Assembly: GCA_017471125.1 (NCBI GenBank)
Contig: JAFUWR010000072.1
Coordinates: 1 to 22,910, forward strand
Source: Clostridia bacterium
GTDB lineage: Bacteria > Bacillota > Clostridia > Christensenellales > Aristaeellaceae
Direction of reading: 5' to 3'
DNA length: 22,910 nt
In this document: piece after piece, positions 1 through 7,600 of the stretch
How the letters are laid out: each line of letters begins with the position of its first letter
Position numbering within the stretch: the first letter of the stretch is position 1
Made by a program: the position numbers and the translations under genes
Notes under the pieces: model-generated
Databases searched by the model: none
The model's input: the letters and a program-made list of their open reading frames with translations, nothing else
What the model was told of the DNA's origin: nothing

Positions 1-2
1 AG

Positions 3-536
3 GCGGTCGAAGCGCCCGCGCCCGCGGCGGACGCGCCGAAGCCCCGCCGGGTGAAGCTCATGTGGCTGGTCGCAGCCGTCGCGGTGGTCATCTGCGTGGG
101 GCTGGCGTTCTTCCTGCGGGGCCGAAATCAACCGACTTCGGTCGGTAATGGCTTCGACGCGGCCTACTACCGGCAGCTCACGGCCAACGTCCCCGGCAAG
201 CCCTACCTGGTGTTCAAAAACACCCGCTGGACGGACGAGGGCGAGGCCCAGAGCTACGACCGCTACACCTTCAAGGTGTACGAACAGAACGGGGTCGGTT
301 TTGAGATCACCCGGGTGGAGCTGGTGGCCCTGGGCAAGAGCGGCGCGCCCCACACCCTCATCCTGGGACCCTCCGACCTGACCGCCGCCCAGATCGAGCC
401 CTCCGTCGCGCCCTACGGCGACCTGTCCATCGACGGCGGCTGGCCCAGCGGCGAGTTCAGCGTGGTGGGCATGGAGCTGGTGGGCCAGGCCCCCGACGGC
501 GACATGATGACCTTCTACAGCCTGATCGAATTCTGA
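3..536 (+). CDS. C-terminal part of a single-pass membrane protein, function unknown (5' partial)
   Basis: The reading frame is open to the window edge, so the true start lies upstream. A GTG at 51 could be read as a start, but the codons before it continue as an Ala/Pro-rich stretch ending in Lys-Pro-Arg-Arg-Val-Lys, typical of a cytoplasmic linker before a membrane helix. One hydrophobic segment follows at about 57-116 (WLVAAVAVVICVGLAFFL), then Arg-Gly-Arg and about 135 residues that would be extracytoplasmic. That part has alternating polar and hydrophobic strands and no motif I recognise. The order proline-rich cytoplasmic part, one helix, soluble domain fits a membrane-anchored sensor or surface protein, but this is inference. 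The gene carries the palindrome at 131-149 just after the helix. It is followed by an AT-rich gap and the promoter of the next gene. Confidence 0.75.
   Translation, partial: AVEAPAPAADAPKPRRVKLMWLVAAVAVVICVGLAFFLRGRNQPTSVGNGFDAAYYRQLTANVPGKPYLVFKNTRWTDEGEAQSYDRYTFKVYEQNGVGFEITRVELVALGKSGAPHTLILGPSDLTAAQIEPSVAPYGDLSIDGGWPSGEFSVVGMELVGQAPDGDMMTFYSLIEF
131..149 (+). repeat. Palindromic coding repeat, copy 1 (ACCGAC-TTCG-GTCGGT-AAT)
   Basis: A six-base inverted repeat with a four-base loop, followed by AAT. In the host gene it encodes Pro-Thr-Ser-Val-Gly-Asn directly after the membrane segment. A second copy at 832-850 differs only in the loop, which is the reverse complement of this one. Confidence 0.75.
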
Positions 537-564
537 TTTTCCAAAAATTTTTTTCGACCCCGAA

Positions 565-641
565 AAGGCCCGGAAATAAAGGCCGCGCTACAAAATTTGA
601 CACCGATGTCAGGTTTTGTTGCGTGACAATTTCCGGGCCTT
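565..641. repeat. 13-bp perfect inverted repeat around a promoter
   Basis: AAGGCCCGGAAAT at 565-577 is the exact reverse complement of ATTTCCGGGCCTT at 629-641. The right arm fills most of the -35/-10 spacer of the promoter at 623-651. Between the arms lies a smaller dyad, TGACA-CCGA-TGTCA, at 598-611. The arrangement could be an operator pair or a folded RNA at the end of the upstream transcript. No T-run follows, so it is not a standard terminator. Confidence 0.6.
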
Positions 642-651
642 GTGTTATAAT
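623..651 (+). promoter_or_regulatory. Sigma-A-type promoter of the CxxC-repeat protein gene
   Basis: GTGACA at 623-628 (five of six to TTGACA) and a perfect TATAAT at 646-651 are separated by 17 bases. The start codon at 737 follows after a leader of roughly 80 bases. Confidence 0.8.
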
Positions 652-736
652 CTGCCCACTTCAAATCGACCATTCTCGGGGTCGGCGGGGGAGGCTCGAC
701 CTGCCCGCGCCCCGGACGGAAACAGGAGGGAAAGAG

Positions 737-3700
737 ATGAGGCAAGACCTGAAAAAGTGGCTGGCACTGGCGCTGGCCATGCTGCTGCTCTGTATGCCGC
801 TGACCGGCTCCCTGGGCGAAGGCGACCAGGAACCGACCGAAGTCGGTAATACACACAACGAAGCCGCGTTCGAGGCGGCGCCCGCCGAGGCCCCGGCCCC
901 GGCAAGCGAACCCGCCCCGGAGAGCGAACCTGCCCCCGAGGTCCCGGCTCAGGCGGACGAAGCCGCGCCCGAGGCAGTTGACCCCGAGGAGAACGAGGCC
1001 GCGCCCCAGGCCGAGGCCGACCCGGAAGCGCCTGCCGAGGACGAGGGCGAAGCCGACCCGGAAGCGCCCGCCGAGGATGAGGGTGAACCCGTGCCCGAGC
1101 TGGGCGTCGCGGCGGCTGCCACGCCCACGCCGGTCCCCCTGCTGGACCCGGCCACCTGCCCGCATGACCCGGATCATGTGGTGCGAAAGCAGCGGTATGA
1201 TACGGGTTATAGGCCCGATGCCGAGAACGATGAGCACATCGTGCTGCGCGTGACCTATGAATACGATTATTGCCAGGACTGCGGCTCCGACCTCGGCAAT
1301 TCCCAATGGGTGGACGATGAGGAGGTCGGCCGCGGGGCGCACGTGAAGGGCGGCGACCATCCCAATACGCCGACCACCGTGTATGAATCCGTCTCAGACA
1401 CGAAGCACCAGGCGTTCACCCGTGTGGAGGAATATGATTACTGCTCTCTCTGCGGCGCGGTGATACAGAGCACCTATAAAAAGACCGACACCCCCGACGG
1501 CGACCCCGTGCCCCACAATTACAACAGCGACGGCATGTGCGAGGATTGCTATCACTGGTGCTCCCACAAGGGTGACAGCAAGTCCAACCCGACCAAAGTG
1601 CCGGAGTACAGTGGATACAGATGGGGCGCGGACAACCACTGGTGGGTGGAGGGCTACCATTACGAGTACAAGTGCGACATCTGCGGCGGGACCTATCAGG
1701 ACGGTTGGGGCGAGGACGTGGGGCCGAAGGAGCCGCACGACTTCGACGCCAACGACATCTGCAAGGTCTGCGGCGCGGAGCGCGCGCTGGCCCCGGTCAA
1801 CGACCCGGCCACCTGCGACCACGCGAAGGCCGAATGGCGGAGCTGGGTGGCCGACCGCGACGACCTGGGCGCGATCATCGGCAAGTATCCGCTGAACTAC
1901 GACGGCACCCCCGACTACAAGGCCGTGGACGAGCGCTATCACACCGTCAGCGGCACCGTCGTCAAGGAGCTTTACTGCCCGGAGTGCCAGACCGTCCTGG
2001 ACACCGAGAAGGAGACCAGCACCGGCACCGAGGCCCACGACTACGAAAACGGCGTCTGCACCAAGTGTGGCTACACCTGCCAGCACAGCGAGTACGAGCT
2101 GTGGGACGGCGAGACCGGCCCCTACAAGTATGAACCCGTGGACGCGGAGTATCACAAGGGCTATTGGAAGAGCGGCGAGCAGGTCTGGAACATGTGCCAC
2201 ATCTGCTGGGAGACCTTCTTCGGGCACGTCGCCGGTGACAATGAGACCTCGCTGGGCAAGCACCAATTCGAGAACGGCGTGTGCGTGGAGTGCGGCTACA
2301 AGCTCGACTGCAAGCACGAGAACGCCGTAACGACCTACGACGTCGAGGTGAAGGGCACCGTCGAGAGCACCAAGACCTACCATAAGGTCATCTACGATCG
2401 GTGGGAATACGTCTGGTGCCCCGACTGCCAGACGGAGGTCTCCAGGACAGTCGTGGAGAAGGACGTGACGGGCGACGCCGAGCCCCATGAGATCGAGGAC
2501 GACTGGGACGACGCGCTCGAGACCTACGTGCGCCGGTGCGTCGTCTGCCACTATACGCCCGCCGCCTGCGCCCACGCCAACACCGAGACCTACACGGTGG
2601 ACGATACGTATGGCCGCCGCAACCTTCCCGGCGACGATGTGAACCACGTGACCATCTATGGGCATTTGAGCTATGACATCTGCCAGGACTGCGGCGAGCG
2701 GATCAACGAGCAGGTCCTCTACGTCTACGAGCGGCTGGAGCCCCACGAGAAGGATTTCTACGAGGGCGACCGCTGGTGGTGCGACTGCGAGCACGCCTGC
2801 GCCCACAGCAAGACCCACGAGGTCGTCACGGCCAGCACGGACAGCACCGTCCCGAAGGACGGCAAGGTCCATACCGTGACCCCCACGCTCACCTATAACG
2901 AGGTCTGCGACTACTGTTCGCTCATTCTCGCCAAGGGCCTGACCCGTCCGGGCGAGGCGAAGGACGAGGCGCACACCTTCGGCGCGGACGGCAAGTGCAC
3001 GGTCTGCGGCGAGCCCTGCCCCCACGACGGCAAGACCCACGACGTGGTGACGGACACCAAGGTGAGCGTGGTCAAGAAGGACGGCAAGGTGCACACCGTG
3101 GTCACCGAGAGCACCTACGACGTGATCTGCGACGTGTGCGGCCTGACCGTCAAGACCGGCCAGATCCGCGAGGCGCGCAAGGACGAGGCGCACACCTTCG
3201 GGTCGGACGACCTGTGCGTGGAGTGCGGCGAGCTCAAGCCCGCGCCCACCCCGACGCCCATCCCCCAGGCGGGCGACGACGATGACGACGACAAGACCAG
3301 CGCCACGCCCGCGCCGCAGGCTCCCGAGCAGGACCTGATCGAGACCATGGAGCAGGTGGGCAACGACCGCCAGGCCGCCGTGGACGCCGGGACCGTGACC
3401 GTGGCCATCAACCACATCGACCAGGTGCTGGAGCCCGCGGAGTTGAACGCGCTGCACAGCCTGCCCGTGCGCGAGCAGCTGCTGGTGGCGCTGGCCGCGG
3501 TGGGCCTGGACGCCGAGGTGCTGTCCGCCAGCACCACCAACGCGAACCTGCTCAGCCCGGACGCGCTGAACCTGATCGCCGGCATCAAGGCCCGTCAGGA
3601 CGCCATGACGCCCGACCAGCAGGCCGCGCTGGAGGCGTTCCTGGAGGCCAACTTCCCGGTGCGCGTGGTCACCATCGGCAAGACCGAGTACCGCTACTTC

Positions 3701-3796
3701 GTGGTGCAGCTCGTCGTGACCGAGAACGGCGTGTCCACCATCGAGGAGTACGGCTTCCGGCAGGAGAACGGCCAGTGGCTGCTGACCCGGCTGTGA
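737..3796 (+). CDS. Secreted CxH/CxxC-repeat protein, 1019 aa, function unknown
   Basis: The start is ATG 737, behind AGGAGGG at 724-730; the frame stays open upstream to 623, but that part overlaps the promoter. Residues 1-28 form a signal peptide (MRQDLKKW, a hydrophobic core, then Gly-Glu-Gly). Residues about 30-135 are Pro/Ala/Glu-rich low complexity. Residues about 141-832 hold eight modules, each opening with Cys-x-His (Cys141, 275, 360, 448, 525, 611, 688, 761) and continuing with a His, a CxxC, an acidic linker with His, and usually a second CxxC; there are 16 strict CxxC motifs. The last modules are about 73-77 residues long and closely alike; the first is long (134) and has three CxxC. 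A Pro/Thr and poly-Asp linker leads to a cysteine-free C-terminal domain (about 865-1019). The cysteine pattern suggests metal-binding, zinc-ribbon-like folds in an extracellular protein; this is inference. No catalytic motif or sortase signal is seen. Confidence 0.85.
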   Translation: MRQDLKKWLALALAMLLLCMPLTGSLGEGDQEPTEVGNTHNEAAFEAAPAEAPAPASEPAPESEPAPEVPAQADEAAPEAVDPEENEAAPQAEADPEAPAEDEGEADPEAPAEDEGEPVPELGVAAAATPTPVPLLDPATCPHDPDHVVRKQRYDTGYRPDAENDEHIVLRVTYEYDYCQDCGSDLGNSQWVDDEEVGRGAHVKGGDHPNTPTTVYESVSDTKHQAFTRVEEYDYCSLCGAVIQSTYKKTDTPDGDPVPHNYNSDGMCEDCYHWCSHKGDSKSNPTKVPEYSGYRWGADNHWWVEGYHYEYKCDICGGTYQDGWGEDVGPKEPHDFDANDICKVCGAERALAPVNDPATCDHAKAEWRSWVADRDDLGAIIGKYPLNYDGTPDYKAVDERYHTVSGTVVKELYCPECQTVLDTEKETSTGTEAHDYENGVCTKCGYTCQHSEYELWDGETGPYKYEPVDAEYHKGYWKSGEQVWNMCHICWETFFGHVAGDNETSLGKHQFENGVCVECGYKLDCKHENAVTTYDVEVKGTVESTKTYHKVIYDRWEYVWCPDCQTEVSRTVVEKDVTGDAEPHEIEDDWDDALETYVRRCVVCHYTPAACAHANTETYTVDDTYGRRNLPGDDVNHVTIYGHLSYDICQDCGERINEQVLYVYERLEPHEKDFYEGDRWWCDCEHACAHSKTHEVVTASTDSTVPKDGKVHTVTPTLTYNEVCDYCSLILAKGLTRPGEAKDEAHTFGADGKCTVCGEPCPHDGKTHDVVTDTKVSVVKKDGKVHTVVTESTYDVICDVCGLTVKTGQIREARKDEAHTFGSDDLCVECGELKPAPTPTPIPQAGDDDDDDKTSATPAPQAPEQDLIETMEQVGNDRQAAVDAGTVTVAINHIDQVLEPAELNALHSLPVREQLLVALAAVGLDAEVLSASTTNANLLSPDALNLIAGIKARQDAMTPDQQAALEAFLEANFPVRVVTIGKTEYRYFVVQLVVTENGVSTIEEYGFRQENGQWLLTRL
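832..850 (+). repeat. Palindromic coding repeat, copy 2 (ACCGAC-CGAA-GTCGGT-AAT)
   Basis: Same stem and AAT tail as the copy at 131-149, with the loop reverse-complemented. It lies in the same codon phase and encodes Pro-Thr-Glu-Val-Gly-Asn just after the signal peptide of the 1019-aa protein. Confidence 0.75.
1013..1084 (+). repeat. Tandem duplication of a 36-bp coding unit
   Basis: Two adjacent 36-base units encode the same 12 residues, EADPEAPAEDEG, and differ only at synonymous positions. They lie in the acidic, proline-rich linker of the secreted CxxC-repeat protein. Confidence 0.85.
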
Positions 3797-3813
3797 TAAT
3801 TGAACTTTTCCGC

Positions 3814-3844
3814 GCCGCGGGACGTCCAATGGATGTCCCGCGGC
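3814..3844 (+). terminator. Rho-independent terminator after the CxxC-repeat gene
   Basis: Two 14-base arms, GCCGCGGGACGTCC and GGATGTCCCGCGGC, pair with one G-T wobble around an AAT loop, 17 bases after the stop codon. ACATCGTTTTGG follows, so the T-run is short and set back from the stem. The stem is strong enough to call a terminator. Confidence 0.7.
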
Positions 3845-3881
3845 ACATCGTTTTGGCACTTATTACGCATTGTTTTGGGTT

Positions 3882-3910
3882 TTGACACGGGTTCGATACA
3901 GAAATGTGAT
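3882..3910 (+). promoter_or_regulatory. Putative promoter of the 224-aa secreted protein gene
   Basis: A perfect TTGACA at 3882-3887 is followed 17 bases later by TGTGAT at 3905-3910 (four of six to TATAAT). GATAAT at 3913-3918 lies nearby, but its spacing of 25 from this -35 is too long. The -10 assignment is therefore uncertain. Confidence 0.5.
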
Positions 3911-3968
3911 AGGATAATATTGGAAAGTAATGATTTGGAAGAATTTCCCGTCGAAGCGGGGTGAGAGC

Positions 3969-4643
3969 ATGCGATATTTGATCTGCGTACTGATATTGGC
4001 GCTGCTGGCGGTGCCTGTGCCGCCGAGCTCAAGGGGGGATGGGGCCGTGCCCGTGGACGCTTTCATCGAGAAGGCCGGGGTGGAGGCCGACGACGCCCTG
4101 CGCGCGCGCGTCGCCGAATTCCTCGAGGCCCGGGCGCTGACCGCCCGGATCGTGGACATGATGGACCCGGCGCTGGCCCGACGCTACGCCGAACGGCTGG
4201 CCGAGGGCCTGCCCATCGGGTACCCGGAGCTGATGGCGGGGGAGGGCGCGGCCGTCCCCGAGGACCTGGACGGCATCAGGCTGCTGGCCGTCGTCCATCC
4301 CAACGGGGCGGGGGTCCAGTCCCTGCTGGTGGACTTTGAGCATAAAATGCTCTACTGCGACGAGGACCGGGACGTGACCGCCGACGTGTGCATGGCGGCC
4401 CACGCCGTCCCGCTGACCGACGAGGCCGCCGCGCGGTTCAAGGACATCTTGAGGGGCGCGGGGCTGGATAGCTGGGACGCCGACTACCCCGGCGACGCCT
4501 CCGCGGGCGTGAACGCGCTGGCGCTGGGCTTCGACGGCGGTACCGCGCGGTTCACCGTCGCCGCGGTCAGCCAGGCCCCTGACAAAGTGCTCGATGTGTT
4601 TTGGGCGCTGTTGAAAGCGGGATCAGATCATTCTGATCCCTGA
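3969..4643 (+). CDS. Secreted protein of unknown function, 224 aa
   Basis: ATG 3969 is preferred over the in-frame ATG 3930 because it has GGGGTGAG just upstream and gives a clean signal peptide (MRYLICVLILALLAVPVP). The mature part is mostly helical in composition, with conserved-looking Arg and Asp clusters, including MDPALARRYAERL. I see no catalytic motif and do not recognise the family. The gene has its own putative promoter and lies between two larger secreted-protein genes. Its last codons and stop (Ser-Asp-Pro-stop) are written in the first two units of the heptanucleotide array at 4634-4675, so the natural C-terminus may have been changed when the array arose or was inserted. No terminator separates it from the following gene, so the two may be co-transcribed. 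Confidence 0.7.
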   Translation: MRYLICVLILALLAVPVPPSSRGDGAVPVDAFIEKAGVEADDALRARVAEFLEARALTARIVDMMDPALARRYAERLAEGLPIGYPELMAGEGAAVPEDLDGIRLLAVVHPNGAGVQSLLVDFEHKMLYCDEDRDVTADVCMAAHAVPLTDEAAARFKDILRGAGLDSWDADYPGDASAGVNALALGFDGGTARFTVAAVSQAPDKVLDVFWALLKAGSDHSDP

Positions 4644-4675
4644 TCCCTACTCCCTACTGCCTACTCCCTACTGCC
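4634..4675 (+). repeat. Heptanucleotide tandem array, six units of TRNTSCC
   Basis: Six consecutive seven-base units: TGATCCC, TGATCCC, TACTCCC, TACTGCC, TACTCCC, TACTGCC. The same heptad class recurs at 9435-9462, 9512-9532 and 9576-9603. The array overlaps the end of the 224-aa gene and stops just before the ribosome binding site of the next gene. Confidence 0.9.
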
Positions 4676-4691
4676 TAAATTGGAGGCTTAC

Positions 4692-7600
4692 ATGATGAAA
4701 CACACCCTGAACCGTCTCCTGGCCTGGGCGCTGATGCTGGCGCTGTGCGGGGCCATGGTCCCCGCGGGCTTGGCCGAAGGGCTGGAAGGCCCGGTGGAGG
4801 AGCTGGTGGCGTTCGAGCTGCCGCTGGAGGGGGACGAGGCCCCGGTCGAGGACGAATCTATCGTTGAGGACGAGTATATCGCCGAGGACGAGTATACCGT
4901 CGTAGATGAATATATCGTCCAGGACAGCGTCACCGTCGAGGCGGACGACCTCTCCGTCGATGATGAGGCGCCCACGCCCGAGGCGGAGGACGCTGCGCCG
5001 TCGGACGACGAGGCCCTTGACGACGCGGAGATGCTGGCCGCGGCCCAGGACGTGTCCGGGCTTCGGCTGAACGCGGCCAGCCTGGTGCTGGGCGTGAAGG
5101 AGACCTATGCCCTCGCCGCGGCGCTGGACGGCGCGTCCGTCACCGGGGTGAAGTACACGTCCTCCGACCCGAAGGTGGCCGCCGTCACCGCTGCGGGCAA
5201 GATCACCGCGAAGAAGGCCGGGAACGCCACCGTCACCGCCGCGCTGGGCGACATGACCGCCGCCTGTGCCGTGGAGGTCAAAAAGGCCCCCACCCAGGTG
5301 ACGCTGAACATCACCAAGGCCGTGCCCGGCGCGGGCGAGCAGTTGCGGCTCGTGGCCACCATCCCCGAGGGCACCGCCTCGGCCATCACCTATAAGACCA
5401 GCAACGCCAAGGTCGCTACCGTGGATGCGAACGGTTTGGTCACCGCCGTGGCGAAGGGCACGGCCACCATCACCGCCGCCGCCTGCAACGGCAAGAAGGC
5501 CACCTGCAAGCTGACCGTCAAGCCCGCGCCCACCTCCATCGCCCTGGCCCAGACCGCCGTGACCCTGTCCGTGGGCCAGCGGCTGACGCCCAAGGTCACG
5601 CTGACCGGCGGGGCCGAGGAGTATGCGCTGAGCAGCGACGGCGGGGCGGTCACCGTCTCCGGCACGACCATCGCCGCCGCCAGGACCGGCAGCGCCACCG
5701 TCACCGCCTACACCTACAACGGCTTGAAGGCGATGATGCGGGTGACCGTGGTGGCCGCGCCGACGAGCGTCAAATTCGACAAGAGCCTCTATGAGATCGG
5801 CGTCAAGGACACCGTGGCGCTGAAGCCCGTGTTCGACGCGGACGTGCCCGCCGACCTTACATATACCTCCTCCGACGCCAAGACCGCCGCCGTGGGCGCG
5901 GACGGCGTGGTCACCGGCAAGAAGGCCGGGCGCGTCACCATCTCCGTCGCCACCCACAACGGCCTGACCGCCTCCTGCCAGGTGCAGGTGTACAAGGCCC
6001 CGACCAAGGTCACCATGAGCCAGACGGCGCTGTCGCTGTACGCCGGGGAGACCGCCCAGCTGGAGGGCAAGCTGCCCGAGAACAGCATCTCCACGCTGAC
6101 CTGGACCTCCGACCACCCGGAGATCGCCTCGGTCAGCGCCGAGGGCCTGGTCACCGCCGTGGCCAAGGGCACCGCCAAGATCACCGTCGCCACCGCCAAC
6201 AACAAGAAGGCCACCTGCAAGGTCAAGGTCAGCGCCGTGCCCAAGAGCCTGACGCTGTCCGCGACGGAACTCTACATTATAAATGGTTCCTCCGGCACGC
6301 TGACCTACGCGCTGGATACCGGGGAGGGCGAGGTCTCCGTGGCCGTGGCCGACCCGACCATCGCCCAGATCACGACAGTCAAGAACGGCAAGGTCACCCT
6401 CAAGGCCAAGGCCGCGGGCGAGACGACGATCACCGCCAGCGCCTACGGCGGGCTGACCGCCACATGTAAATTGGTCGTCACGCCCAAGCCCACCTACCTG
6501 CGGCTGTCCGAGGCCGCGACGACCCTCGGCGTGGGCCAGGAGTATACCATCCAGACCTTCACTGACGCGGGCGGCGCGGCGGCGCTCAAGTTCACCTCCA
6601 GCAAGGCGGCGGTCGCCACCGTGTCCGCGGCGGGCGTGGTCACCGGCGTCAAGGCCGGCACCGCCACCATCACCGTCAAGACGGCCAACAACATCTCGGC
6701 CAAGCTCAAGGTGACCGTGGCGAAGGCCCCGACCTCCATCAGCCTGTCGCCCACCAGCGTGACCCTGGAGCCCTACGACTACCAGGCGCTGACGGTGACG
6801 CTGACCAAGAACACCGCCGCCGCCGTCACGTTCATGAGCGACGACCCGTCCGTGGCGTTCGTCAGCGAGGACGGCGTGATCACCGGCCTGGACGGGGGCA
6901 CCGCCACCGTCACCGCCACCACCTCCAACGGGCTGACCGCCGCCTGCCGGGTGACCGTCGTGGTCCCGAACCGGCCGCCGGAGAAGCCCGAGAGCGTGAG
7001 CCTCAAGACCGTCAACGCCAACACCCTGCAGGTCGCCTGGACCGCCGTGCCCCGCGCCTCCGGCTACCGGGTGTACCTGGGGCCCAGCGCCGACCCGGAC
7101 GACGCCACGCTGTACGGCGACTACGCCGCCGACGAGACCGGCGCGACGCTGCGGGGCGTGGGCGCGGGCGGGGTGTGGCACGTGTTCGTCACCGCCTACA
7201 ACGCCTACGGCGAGACCGACCTGTCCGCCGCGGCCCACACCATGGCCAAGACGCCGTCCAGCTTCACCGGCTACTTCGTGTCCCTGAATTACACCGGCGG
7301 CATCATGCTGTCCGCGGGGGACACCAAGACCCTGGTCGCCACCGTGTCGCCCTCGGGCTATTCGGGCGGCATCCGCTGGGCGTCCAACTCGGGCGCGGTG
7401 ACCCTGGCCAGCCAGGGCGGCACGGCCTGCACCATCAACGCGGCCCGGCCCGGCAGCGCCCAGGTGACCGTGGAGCTGGACAACGGCATGTCCGCCGCGC
7501 TGTACGTGCAGGTGGTGGACGCCACCGACGTGTCCGACGAGAACTTCAACAGCGTCAAGAAGGCCATATTGAAGAACGAGGCGCTGATGAACGAGGACGA

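Noticed and set aside
541..566. Terminator after the first gene (T-run with TTTTCG/CGAAAA hairpin)
   Set aside because: The stem is AT-rich and the T-run precedes rather than follows it on the plus strand, so it does not fit a standard terminator.
1394..3859. 821-residue open frame on the minus strand opposite the CxxC-repeat gene
   Set aside because: Same GC-driven shadow effect; the plus-strand frame has a signal peptide, promoter, ribosome binding site and regular repeats.
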